A DNA stretch of 49,777 nt from Xanthobacteraceae bacterium. Lineage in GTDB: Bacteria > Pseudomonadota > Alphaproteobacteria > Rhizobiales > Xanthobacteraceae. Of this stretch, positions 42,268-49,777 are shown in pieces. The notes under the pieces were generated by a model. That model searched no databases and was not told the origin of the DNA. It saw only the letters and a list, made by a program, of their open reading frames with translations. Position numbers and translations under genes: made by a program. The DNA lies in the NCBI GenBank assembly GCA_019746135.1, contig JAIESI010000028.1, positions 1-49,777 on the forward strand, written 5' to 3'. The first letter of the stretch is position 1, and every line of letters starts with the position of its first letter.

Positions 42268-43380
42268 ATGGCGACCTACAAGCTCCTTCTTCTCCCCGGC
42301 GACGGCATCGGCCCCGAAGTGATGGGCGAGGTCAAAAAGCTGATCGCCTGGATGAACGGCCACGGCATGGGCACGTTCGCGACCGAGGAGGGGCTGGTCG
42401 GCGGCAGCTGCTACGACGCCCACAAGGTCTCGATCACCGAGGAAACCATGGCGAAGGCGCATGCCGCCGACGCGGTGATCTTCGGCTCGGTCGGCGGGCC
42501 GAAGTGGGACAGCGTGCCCTACGACGTGCGGCCGGAGGCGGGGCTGCTGCGGCTGCGCAAGGACCTCGCGCTTTACGCCAACCTCCGCCCGGCGGTGACC
42601 TATCCGGCGCTGGCCGACGCCTCGGCGCTGAAGCGCGAGCTGGTCGAGGGCCTCGACATTATCATCCTGCGCGAGCTCACCGGCGGGGTCTATTTCGGCG
42701 AGCCGAAGACCATCACCGATCTCGGCAACGGCCAGAAGCGCGCCGTCGACACCCAGGTCTACGACACCTACGAGATCGAGCGCATCGGCCGCGTCGCCTT
42801 CGAGCTGGCGAGGAAGCGCCGCAACAAGGTCACCTCGATGGAGAAGCGCAACGTGATGAAGACCGGCGTTCTCTGGAACGAGGTCATCACGCAGGTGCAT
42901 CAGCGCGAGTTCAAGGACGTGACGCTCGAGCACCAGCTTGCGGATTCGGGCGGCATGCAGCTCGTGAAGAACCCCAAGCAGTTCGACGTCATCGTCACCG
43001 ACAACCTGTTCGGCGACATGCTGTCCGACATCGCGGCGATGCTGACCGGCTCGCTCGGCATGCTCGCCTCCGCCTCGCTCGGCGACACCGATCCCAAGAC
43101 CAGGAAGCGCAAGGCGCTGTACGAGCCGGTGCACGGCTCGGCGCCCGACATCGCCGGCAAGGGCATCGCCAATCCGATCGCGATGCTCGCCTCGTTCGGC
43201 ATGGCGCTGCGCTACTCGTTCAACATGGGCAAGGAGGCCGACCTGATCGACAAGGCGATCGCCCAGGTTCTGCAGAACGGGCTCCGCACCGGCGATATCA
43301 TGTCGCCGGGCTTCAGGCAGGTCGGCACCAAGGAAATGGGCGACGCCATCATCGCCGAGATGGCAAAGCTCGCGGCCTGA
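42268..43380 (+). CDS. leuB: 3-isopropylmalate dehydrogenase
   Basis: 370 residues from the ATG at 42268, the usual length. It oxidises and decarboxylates 3-isopropylmalate with NAD+ in leucine synthesis. LLLLPGDGIGPEVM at the start, RPEAGLLRLRKDLALYANLRP (substrate arginines), and the family signature VTDNLFGDMLSDIAAMLTGSLGMLASASLG are present. EPVHGSAPDIAGKGIANPIAM (NAD-binding) follows. The gene stands alone here, without leuC or leuD. Confidence 0.96.
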   Translation: MATYKLLLLPGDGIGPEVMGEVKKLIAWMNGHGMGTFATEEGLVGGSCYDAHKVSITEETMAKAHAADAVIFGSVGGPKWDSVPYDVRPEAGLLRLRKDLALYANLRPAVTYPALADASALKRELVEGLDIIILRELTGGVYFGEPKTITDLGNGQKRAVDTQVYDTYEIERIGRVAFELARKRRNKVTSMEKRNVMKTGVLWNEVITQVHQREFKDVTLEHQLADSGGMQLVKNPKQFDVIVTDNLFGDMLSDIAAMLTGSLGMLASASLGDTDPKTRKRKALYEPVHGSAPDIAGKGIANPIAMLASFGMALRYSFNMGKEADLIDKAIAQVLQNGLRTGDIMSPGFRQVGTKEMGDAIIAEMAKLAA

Positions 43381-43770
43381 GCGCCGGACCGTCGATACAA
43401 TTCAAATGCAGGATTGTGGTTTCGGGGCGCCGAAAGGCGTCCTCGACGCCGCGCCGTTACGACAATCGCCGGTTGAAATCCGCGCCGGGCGCGGCCACCA
43501 TGGGCCTCGTGGGCCGGCTTTTCGCCGCCTGCTGGGGGTGCGTCTTGGGCTCGCCGGTTCGGTCAGAACTCTGCTGCCGGGGTGGTCGCGGACCCTTGTT
43601 GTGTCCCCGCCGTCATTTCTCTTGGTGCATTGATCGCGTCGCCCGGCCGTGCGCGGGCGGCGCGGTTTTTTTTGCGGCGTCTCGAGCAAGCTGAGCATCT
43701 CACGACGGCGGCACCGGTGGCCTGATCGCGAGTGCCCGCGCCTGTCTCGATCACAGAGGGGGCGAGCGTC
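43381..43770. other. Gene-free 390-bp stretch after leuB with a terminator-like hairpin
   Basis: CGCCCG (43640-43645) and CGGGCG (43654-43659) form a short stem, and a run of eight T (43666-43673) follows shortly after. This resembles an intrinsic terminator or a leader attenuator before the BNR gene. Short frames here carry no recognisable protein. Confidence 0.45.
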
Positions 43771-46095
43771 ATGGCGAAGGCAAAGCGAAAGAGGAAATCG
43801 GTTCGCGGCGCGGCGAAGCGGCGGCGCATGCCGGCGAGACGTGTGCCGGCGAGACGCGTGCCGGCGAGACGCATGGCGGTCAGGCTCGATTTGTCCGGCG
43901 CGCCGAAGAAGAAGCGTGCGACAGGAATTCCGCCGCCGCGCATGACCACACACAAAAAGCGGACGGCGTGGTTCAGGAGCCGCGTGGCCTGGCCCTATCG
44001 CGAGCCGTCCGCGCGCTCGCTGCTGGGTGAGCGGGCGCGGGCTGCCGCGGCGCTGGCGCCTTTGCCCGGGACAGCCCAATGGGAGCTGGTCGGTCCCGCC
44101 AATATCGGCGGGCGCATGACGTCGCTCGCCTACGCGCCGAAGAAGCCGAACAAGATCTGGGCCGGTGCCGCCGGCGGCGGCGTCTGGACCAGCGACAATG
44201 GCGGCCAGAGCTGGCGCGCGCTGTGGCACAACCAGCCGACGCTCAACATCGGCTCGGTCGCGGTCGATCCGCAAAACCCTTCGATTGTGTATTGCGGCAC
44301 CGGCGAAGCGAATCTTTCCGCCGATTCCTATCCCGGGGTCGGCGTTTTCCGATCCACCGATGGCGGCGACACCTGGCAGATCCTCGCGCCGGCGGACACC
44401 GCCGGGATCCCGACGCGCATCGGCGCTCTCGCGGTCAATCCTTTTGATTCGACCCACCTGTGCCTCGGCGGCGTGACGCATAGCGAAGGCGGCAGCGACG
44501 GCTTGTTCGTGTCGCGCAACGGCGGCCTGAGCTGGGGGCGCCAGACATTCCCGGGCTCCGGACCATACCGGTGCCACGCGATCGTCTTTCACCCGAAAAT
44601 TCCCGGCACCCTGTTTGCCACCATCGACGCACGCGGCGCGCGAAACGGCATCTGGAAGTCCACCAACGGCGGCGCGTCCTGGACACAGTTGAAGAACGGC
44701 CTGCCGGCCCCGGAAAAGATCGGCCGCACGTCGCTCGCGATCGCGCGTTCGAATCCCGCGGTGATCTATGCGATTTCCAGCGACGCGGGCGAGGGCGTGC
44801 TCGGAGTTTTCCGGTCGGACAACGACGGCAACAAGTGGACCAATGTTGCGGGCACGCACTTCGTCGAAGAAGGGCAGATGTCATACGGCAACACCATCGT
44901 CGTTCATCCCACCAATCCCAACCATGTTCTCTGCGGCGGGGTCGATCTGCATCTGACGCGCGATGGCGGAAAGACCTGGAAGCAGGTCACGAGATGGGAT
45001 GCAAAACGCGGCAGGCCGAACTACGCCCACGCGGATCATCATTGTCTCGTCATGCCGGGCGAGCAGCCGGGGCTCGTCTACGACATGAATGACGGCGGCA
45101 TGGACGTCAGCCTGGACGGCGGCCTGACCTGGTCCAACCGCAGCAATGGGCTCGCGGTGACGATGTTTTATGACGTCGATGTCGCGCAAAGCGACGGGCG
45201 GATGTTCGGCGGCGGAGCGCAGGACAACGGCACCGTCGCGACGCTCGCCGGCACGATCACGACGGGTGATGGCGACACGGTCCCCCTCACCGGCAAGCCC
45301 GACGCCTTTGTCGAGATCACGGGCGGCGACGGCGGATGGATGCTCATCGATCCGAAGGACACCGGCCACCTCTACACGACTGCGCAGAACATGTGGGTTT
45401 ACCGGTTCCGCAAGTCGAGCGGCTGGAGGCTGGTCTCGCCTCCGGCGAAGAAAAGCGAACAGAACGCCGTGTGGATGGTCTTTCTGGAGTTTGATCCCAA
45501 GAACACCCGCACCGTATTTGCCGGCGGCCTGCGCGTCTGGCGCACGAAGGACGATGGCAACAACTGGCTGCCGGTGTCGCCCGAGCTCGATGGAAGTCCG
45601 ATTTCGGCGGTCGAGGTCGCGCAGGCCGATTCAAAATCGGTCTATATCGGAACGGAGAACGGCGGGATCTTCCGCAGCCGCGATGGCGGCAACACCTGGA
45701 GCGGCGATCTGGCAAGCCCGGTTCTGCCCGGGTTTACCGTCACGCGCATCATCACCAGTCCGACCGATGCGCGGACGGTGTATGCTACCGTCGCCAATTT
45801 CAACGCACGCCACGTGTTCCGGTCGAAGGACGCAGGAGCGACCTGGACCGATATCGATGGCGGGCGGCTGCCGAACGTTCCGCATCACGCCATTGCGATT
45901 CCGAGTGCCAGGCCGTCGACCCTGTTCGTGTGCAGTGACGCCGGCGTTCATGTGTCCACCGATGGCGGAAACGTCTGGAAGTCCATCACCCGGAACCTTC
46001 CGACGGTCCCGATCATCGACCTCGTCTACCACGACGCCGACGGGACATTGACCGCGGCGAGCTACGGACGGAGCATCTGGCGGCTCAAGATCTAG
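43771..46095 (+). CDS. Large BNR/VPS10-like beta-propeller protein with basic N-terminus
   Basis: 774 residues from the ATG at 43771, which has AGAGGGGG upstream. Residues 1-75 are Lys/Arg-rich (MAKAKRKRKS), include three PARR(V/M) repeats, and have no signal peptide. The remainder is a propeller with many Asp-box (SxDxGxTW) motifs: TSDNGGQSW, STDGGDTW, STNGGASW, TRDGGKTW, SLDGGLTW, SRDGGNTW, SKDAGATW, STDGGNVW. Such folds occur in sialidase-like and photosystem-assembly-like proteins, but catalytic residues of sialidases are not evident. Role unknown; the basic tail may bind nucleic acid or the membrane. Confidence 0.82.
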   Translation: MAKAKRKRKSVRGAAKRRRMPARRVPARRVPARRMAVRLDLSGAPKKKRATGIPPPRMTTHKKRTAWFRSRVAWPYREPSARSLLGERARAAAALAPLPGTAQWELVGPANIGGRMTSLAYAPKKPNKIWAGAAGGGVWTSDNGGQSWRALWHNQPTLNIGSVAVDPQNPSIVYCGTGEANLSADSYPGVGVFRSTDGGDTWQILAPADTAGIPTRIGALAVNPFDSTHLCLGGVTHSEGGSDGLFVSRNGGLSWGRQTFPGSGPYRCHAIVFHPKIPGTLFATIDARGARNGIWKSTNGGASWTQLKNGLPAPEKIGRTSLAIARSNPAVIYAISSDAGEGVLGVFRSDNDGNKWTNVAGTHFVEEGQMSYGNTIVVHPTNPNHVLCGGVDLHLTRDGGKTWKQVTRWDAKRGRPNYAHADHHCLVMPGEQPGLVYDMNDGGMDVSLDGGLTWSNRSNGLAVTMFYDVDVAQSDGRMFGGGAQDNGTVATLAGTITTGDGDTVPLTGKPDAFVEITGGDGGWMLIDPKDTGHLYTTAQNMWVYRFRKSSGWRLVSPPAKKSEQNAVWMVFLEFDPKNTRTVFAGGLRVWRTKDDGNNWLPVSPELDGSPISAVEVAQADSKSVYIGTENGGIFRSRDGGNTWSGDLASPVLPGFTVTRIITSPTDARTVYATVANFNARHVFRSKDAGATWTDIDGGRLPNVPHHAIAIPSARPSTLFVCSDAGVHVSTDGGNVWKSITRNLPTVPIIDLVYHDADGTLTAASYGRSIWRLKI

Positions 46096-46283
46096 CTTTT
46101 TTTGCCGCCGGTCCGGCCTTGAAACCACGCGGCCCGCTGCTTGAGATTGGCGGGGCCCTCGCGCACCGGGCGCAGTGCGTTCTTGCTGCTCGTGGCCGCG
46201 TCGGCCGCGGTCCGGCCGCTGCCGGCGTTCTTGCCGGGCTTTTTGCTGCTTGGTTGAGGCGATTTGCGAGGCTTGCCGCTCAT
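46092..46283 (-). CDS. Small Lys-rich hypothetical protein
   Basis: 63 residues from the ATG at 46283, which has GGGAGCGG upstream. It opens SGKPRKSPQPSSKKPG and ends FQGRTGGKKS. It is very basic and likely disordered. The stop overlaps the converging BNR gene stop by 2 bases. The basic nature resembles the BNR protein N-terminus, but the two are not homologous by eye. Confidence 0.45.
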   Translation of the reverse strand: MSGKPRKSPQPSSKKPGKNAGSGRTAADAATSSKNALRPVREGPANLKQRAAWFQGRTGGKKS

Positions 46284-46462
46284 CGGACCGCTCCCGTTCC
46301 TGCAGTTGGTGGATCCGGCGCTGCCTGACGTGTGCGCTTGCGCCTCGCCGATCTCAAGTCGGATGGCGGCAAGCGGGTTCCGGGACAACCAAGGTGACGC
46401 GATTGATCGCCGGGACGGCCAAGCCCGCGGGGCGGTCACGCCGCGAGCGTCTCAACGCGCGC

Positions 46463-46822
46463 TCAGTTGGGGAGCCATGGATACGGGTTGCGCTTGCCCG
46501 GCAGGAAGAACTGATCGTTCCACCAGCCCGGCCGGTCGAACGCGGTCCTTTCGAGCACGCTCCCCGGCCGGTGGTTCATGAACTGCGAACGGAAGCCGTC
46601 GATGTTGTCGGCCGGCATCACCTCGGTGCCGCCGTCGAGATAGGAGCGCTTCTGCACCATGATCCGGGTGCGCGTGCGGCCGAACTCGTCGCGGGTGATG
46701 ATCGTGGTCGACCCGGACGGCAGCGGCTCGACGCGCCGCAGGCGCGGGTTGCTCTGGGCGTTGGCCGGCGAAAACGCACCCACGGCAAACGCGGCGACAA
46801 ACGCGACAGCCATCAGGCGCAT
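46463..46822 (-). CDS. Small secreted protein, unknown function
   Basis: 119 residues. Signal peptide MRLMAVAFVAAFAVGAFSP, cleaving near ANA-QS. The mature part is basic and polar with aromatic residues toward the end (FDRPGWWNDQFFLPGKRNPYPWLPN). No family recognised. It lies alone on the minus strand upstream of sorA, with a divergent promoter region and a 13-bp tandem repeat between. Confidence 0.72.
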   Translation of the reverse strand: MRLMAVAFVAAFAVGAFSPANAQSNPRLRRVEPLPSGSTTIITRDEFGRTRTRIMVQKRSYLDGGTEVMPADNIDGFRSQFMNHRPGSVLERTAFDRPGWWNDQFFLPGKRNPYPWLPN

Positions 46823-46887
46823 GCTGGTCCTTCCGAGCCGATGATCGGCTCACGACTTATAGTCCTGTTTTGCACCGCACCACAAGA

Positions 46888-46954
46888 GAATGCCCCAATG
46901 GAATGCCACAAGGGAATGCCCTAAGAGAGCGCCCCAAGAGAGAGCGCCCCAGGA
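46888..46954. repeat. 13-bp tandem repeat (five units)
   Basis: Units GAATGCCCCAATG, GAATGCCACAAGG, GAATGCCCTAAGA, GAGCGCCCCAAGAGA (15 bp) and GAGCGCCCCAGGA run in a row, followed by a partial GAACGG. It sits in the region between the secreted-protein gene and sorA. Confidence 0.7.
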
Positions 46955-47106
46955 GAACGGCCAAACCGGCCGTCCCGTTCCTGCAGCGCTGTGCGGCAAT
47001 ACGGGGCGGTCAACAACGCATTCGTGTTGTTGAATGTCTTAATTCGCCCGCCTAGTCTCGCGGTGATCAGGCGGTCGCTGCTGCGATCGGATTTTGGGAG
47101 GAAGCC

Positions 47107-48444
47107 ATGAAAAATGAGCGAACGATCGAAGAACTCTATGCGCAGGACCCCGAGCGCGCCGACGCCGAAGCGTTCGGCCGCAAGACCGGGCTCGACCGGC
47201 GCGGCTTTCTCGGCGGCGCGGGCCTCACCGCCATGGGCGCCGCGGTCGGTGGCGCCATACCGTTTGCCGCCAACTTGCCGGGCGGCATGATTCCCGCGGC
47301 GTTGGCGCAGAGCGCGCCCCCGGCGCCCGCCGCGCCGAAGGGACCGCAATATCTCAAATATCCCGGCAAGAACGACAAGCTGGTGTTGCTCGGCGACCGG
47401 CCGCTGGTCGCCGAGACGCCGGAGCATCTGCTCGATGACGACACCACGCCCGTCGACAAATTCTTCGTGCGCAACAACGGCACCATCCCGCAGGAGGACA
47501 GGGATGCCGACAAGTGGAAGTTCACCATCGACGGCGAGGTGAACAACAAGCTGGAGCTGACGCTCGGCGAGCTCAAGGCAAAGTTCAAGCCGGTGACGCG
47601 CCGCCTGGTGCTGGAGTGCGGCGGCAACGGCCGCTCGTTCTTCACGCCGCAGGCGCGCGGCAACCAGTGGACCAACGGCGGCGCCGGCTGCGCCGAATGG
47701 ACCGGGGTGCGGCTCTCCGACGTGCTGAAGGCCGCGGGCGTGAAAAGCTCCGCCGTGTTCACCGGCCACTACGGCAGCGACAAGAGCCTCGCCGACGCCA
47801 GCAAGGACGCGATCTCGCGCGGCGTGCCGATCAAGAAGGCGATGGACGCAAACAACCTGATCGTGTTCGCCATGAACGGCGAACCGCTGCCGCATATCCA
47901 TGGCGGGCCGGTGCGGCTCCTGGTCGCCGGCTGGCCGGGCTCGGTGTCGGCCAAGTGGTTCACCCGGCTCTGGGTGCGCGACAAGTATCACGACGGCCCC
48001 GGCATGGGCGCGACGTCCTACCGCGTCGCGATCAAGCCGATGGTGCCGGGCGACAAGGCGGCCGAGGGCAATTTCCGCGATCTCGAATCCATGCCGGTGC
48101 GCTCGATCATCACCAGCCCGGCGAACGGCACCAAGCTGCCGGCCGGCACCAGGGAGGTGCAGCTTCGCGGTGCGGCCTGGGCCGGCGACCTTCGCGTGCG
48201 GCGCGTCGACGTCTCGATCGATTTCGGCGCAACCTGGACGCGTGCAGCGCTGAGCCAGCCGAAGAACAAGTACGACTGGCAGCGCTGGACCGCGACGGTG
48301 AAGCTGCCGTCCGACGGCTATTACGAGATCTGGACGCGCGCGACCGACTCGGCCGGCGCGATGCAGCCGCATATCGCCGGCTTCTGGAATCCGCAGGGCT
48401 ACGGCGCCAATCCGATGCACCGCGTCGCGGTGCTGGCGGGCTGA
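47107..48444 (+). CDS. sorA: SorA-type sulfite dehydrogenase, molybdopterin subunit
   Basis: 445 residues from the ATG at 47107, which has GGGAGG upstream. Tat signal peptide with DRRGFLGGAGLTAMGAAVGG. The molybdenum ligand is the Cys in LVLECGGNGRSFF (about residue 175). Active-site HGGPVRLLVAGWPG and the C-terminal dimerisation domain (YEIWTRATDSAGAMQPH) follow. The family oxidises sulfite to sulfate in the periplasm and passes electrons to cytochrome c. The next gene is a c-type cytochrome, so the pair is SorAB-like. Confidence 0.9.
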   Translation: MKNERTIEELYAQDPERADAEAFGRKTGLDRRGFLGGAGLTAMGAAVGGAIPFAANLPGGMIPAALAQSAPPAPAAPKGPQYLKYPGKNDKLVLLGDRPLVAETPEHLLDDDTTPVDKFFVRNNGTIPQEDRDADKWKFTIDGEVNNKLELTLGELKAKFKPVTRRLVLECGGNGRSFFTPQARGNQWTNGGAGCAEWTGVRLSDVLKAAGVKSSAVFTGHYGSDKSLADASKDAISRGVPIKKAMDANNLIVFAMNGEPLPHIHGGPVRLLVAGWPGSVSAKWFTRLWVRDKYHDGPGMGATSYRVAIKPMVPGDKAAEGNFRDLESMPVRSIITSPANGTKLPAGTREVQLRGAAWAGDLRVRRVDVSIDFGATWTRAALSQPKNKYDWQRWTATVKLPSDGYYEIWTRATDSAGAMQPHIAGFWNPQGYGANPMHRVAVLAG

Positions 48445-48449
48445 GCGCG

Positions 48450-48812
48450 ATGGCAAAGCTCATCATGGCGGCGAGCCTTGCGCTCGCCGTGATTCTCTCC
48501 GCCGGTGCGGGCCACGCCCAGCCGGCACAGTTCACGCCGGGCGACGAGACGCCGGAGGAATTTCCGGCGGGCGTCGGCCGCGACGACGCGTTCTATGCTT
48601 GCACCGCCTGCCACAACTTCAAGCTCGTCGCGCAGCAGGGCATGACGCGGCTGCAGTGGGAGGACTCGCTGCAGTGGATGATCGACCGGCACAAGATGTC
48701 GCCGTTGCCGGAGAAGGACAAGAAGATCGTCCTCGATTACCTCGAGGCGACGTTTCCGCCGCGCGCGCCGGCGCCCGGCCGCGGCTGGCAGAATCCGTTC
48801 TCCCCGCGCTGA
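48450..48812 (+). CDS. sorB: Cytochrome c, probable SorB electron acceptor
   Basis: 120 residues from the ATG at 48450, 5 bp after the sorA stop. Signal peptide MAKLIMAASLALAVIL, cleavage near GHA-QP. The haem site is ACTACHNF (CxxCH), and a likely axial methionine is in RHKMSPLPEKDKK. The C-terminal proline-rich tail ends GRGWQNPFSPR. It takes electrons from SorA. The assignment of the symbol is by position and fold. Confidence 0.85.
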   Translation: MAKLIMAASLALAVILSAGAGHAQPAQFTPGDETPEEFPAGVGRDDAFYACTACHNFKLVAQQGMTRLQWEDSLQWMIDRHKMSPLPEKDKKIVLDYLEATFPPRAPAPGRGWQNPFSPR

Positions 48813-48851
48813 GCTTGAAGCCGCCGCAATTGCCCGCTCTTTGGCGGCGGC

Positions 48852-49223
48852 ATGAAGCCGCTCATTTTGCCATTTCTCCTGGTGCAACTCGTCGCCGATG
48901 ACGCGCTGAAAGACCGTCCGGCGTTCTCGCTCGGCGACCAGGCGGCGCAAACATCGGCGCAATGCGACAACATCCGCAAGATGTCGGCGGGCCTGGGGCG
49001 GCCCGAATACCGGATCGACCTCACCATCACCGGCGAGCTGACGACGGTGCGCAGCGACGGCGCGCTCTGGTATCTGCTGATGTGCCGGGAGGTGCGGGTA
49101 CTTTGCGTCACGTATGAGTCGAACGACATGAAGGCGGGCGACCGCGTCATCATGAAGGGCGGCTACAACCGCCTCGACGACAACCACGTCATGCTCGACC
49201 CCTGTCTCGCCAACTCGCCGTAG
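48852..49223 (+). CDS. Hypothetical protein, possibly secreted
   Basis: 123 residues. A short hydrophobic start (MKPLILPFLLVQLVA) may be a signal peptide, then a mixed domain with four cysteines (QCDNIRK, MCREVRVLC, DPCLAN). RVIMKGGYNRLDDNHVMLDPCLA at the end suggests a small OB-like beta fold. No family recognised. It follows sorB by 39 bp and may be part of that operon. Confidence 0.65.
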   Translation: MKPLILPFLLVQLVADDALKDRPAFSLGDQAAQTSAQCDNIRKMSAGLGRPEYRIDLTITGELTTVRSDGALWYLLMCREVRVLCVTYESNDMKAGDRVIMKGGYNRLDDNHVMLDPCLANSP

Positions 49224-49347
49224 CAATCTTTCCGCGCCACGATACCGACGATACAGGCGCAACATTCGCCGGAAACGGGCGTGGTTTACACCTGCCGCCA
49301 TGTAGATGCGCTGCGGCGCGGCCGCGGCCCAAAGGTGGGAGAGCCCG

Positions 49348-49530
49348 ATGATCAAGATCGTTCTTGCAAGCCTCGCGATCGTGGTGACGATCGGCACCAC
49401 AAGCGCCATGGCCGGCATGATGCTGAGCCGGGCGGCTCTTGCCCGCGCCGTGACGGCCCACGCCACCCTGCCGGTCGACGACGGCCAGAACCTCCGCCCG
49501 GTGCCGGCGCTGCGCGGCAGCTTTCGCTAA
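49348..49530 (+). CDS. Small secreted or membrane peptide
   Basis: 60 residues from the ATG at 49348, which has GGGAGAG upstream. A hydrophobic start (MIKIVLASLAIVVTIG) is likely a signal peptide, cleaving near AMA-GM. The mature part of about 38 residues is Ala/Arg-rich. No family recognised. Confidence 0.5.
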   Translation: MIKIVLASLAIVVTIGTTSAMAGMMLSRAALARAVTAHATLPVDDGQNLRPVPALRGSFR

Positions 49531-49706
49531 CCTCTAAAGCTTTCGCGCATCGTCCGCTCGCGGGCGATCGCTTCGGCCATGAAGTCCAGAAACACCCGGA
49601 TGCGGGCGACGCGTCGCAAGTCGCGATGCGTGAGCAGCCAGATCGGCGTTGTCGCGTCCGAGATCGTGCCGCTGTCCCGCGTTAGGTTCGGCGCGCGTTC
49701 GCCCTA
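49527..49706 (-). pseudogene. LysR-type regulator, C-terminal remnant
   Basis: Read on the minus strand, PIWLLTHRDLRRVARIRVFLDFMAEAI is a typical LysR effector-domain end, followed by a TAG at 49527-49529. The similarity stops near 49706, where the sequence changes to CTAGTACCCGGAATC. The DNA-binding domain and most of the effector domain are missing from the window, so it is truncated or interrupted. Confidence 0.7.
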
Positions 49707-49716
49707 GTACCCGGAA

Positions 49717-49776
49717 TCAGAGCTGAGTGATACGGCGGCCTTTGAAGGGCTTTTGGCGGACTCGTTTCTTGGTCCA
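49717..49776 (-). other. Edge fragment, possible inserted element
   Basis: A minus-strand frame from the window edge ends WTKKRVRQKPFKGRRITQL at a TGA (49717-49719). It is basic and unlike the LysR gene it abuts. It could be the end of an insertion sequence, but I cannot assign it. Confidence 0.25.
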
Positions 49777-49777
49777 C

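Noticed and set aside
43406-43633. A 75-codon frame just after leuB ending before the T-run hairpin, as a leader peptide
   Set aside because: It has no ribosome site, no run of regulatory codons such as Leu, and shadow-like composition.

Overview
The window is a GC-rich chromosomal segment from an alphaproteobacterium, most likely of the order Hyphomicrobiales (Bradyrhizobium or Xanthobacteraceae-like). The reasons are the sdhCDAB order, several orphan Bug/TctC binding proteins, a class GN sortase with its VIT/VWA target, a GTTC-N7-GTTC SOS-type box, and many long palindromic intergenic repeats. The taxonomic call is an inference from gene content. I saw no rRNA, tRNA or CRISPR array.

Layout. 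1-14.6 kb: the end of argG, a Wza-like export lipoprotein, a cytochrome b561, a dienelactone hydrolase, and a His/Gly-repeat secreted protein. These are followed by a minus-strand run (flavin monooxygenase, TctC, cupin, TctC), a proline-rich membrane protein, an HtrA-fold protein that has lost its catalytic triad, an MFS carrier, a receiver protein with Glu in place of the phospho-Asp, and a 5'-damaged OmpA gene. 14.6-23.8 kb: an island-like block between an IS21-type terminal remnant and a broken IS3-type transposase fused to half a tctC gene. 23.8-31.2 kb: sdhCDAB, a LysR regulator, Cu/Zn superoxide dismutase, an 890-bp gene-free stretch full of repeats, and a MaoC-type hydratase. 31.3-37.3 kb: a cytochrome b plus molybdenum enzyme pair (MsrPQ-like), the sortase and its substrate, and small regulators. 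37.4-49.8 kb: a PatB-type aminotransferase, a gamma-Glu-GABA hydrolase, a B12/radical SAM protein, an EamA transporter, leuB, a large BNR beta-propeller protein, a SorAB-type sulfite dehydrogenase, small secreted proteins, and a LysR remnant at the window edge.

The most notable system is on the minus strand, 22726 to 15963. It reads: outer-membrane beta-barrel protein; a 59-residue peptide gene (21634-21813) starting 19 bp after the barrel gene; an ATP-grasp ligase; an unknown 183-residue protein; a GT4 glycosyltransferase; a PqqD-type peptide-binding protein; an HPr-kinase-like ATPase; and a GT2-TPR glycosyltransferase. An Anp1/Mnn9-like glycosyltransferase converges on it. A small peptide next to an ATP-grasp enzyme, a PqqD-fold protein, a kinase and sugar transferases looks like a peptide-modification pathway. 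The product is unknown and the RiPP reading is an inference.

The same block carries an expanded copy of a small inverted-repeat mobile element (MITE). A second, simpler copy at 29832-29940 is bounded by a perfect 9-bp direct repeat, which lets both copies be defined from this sequence alone.
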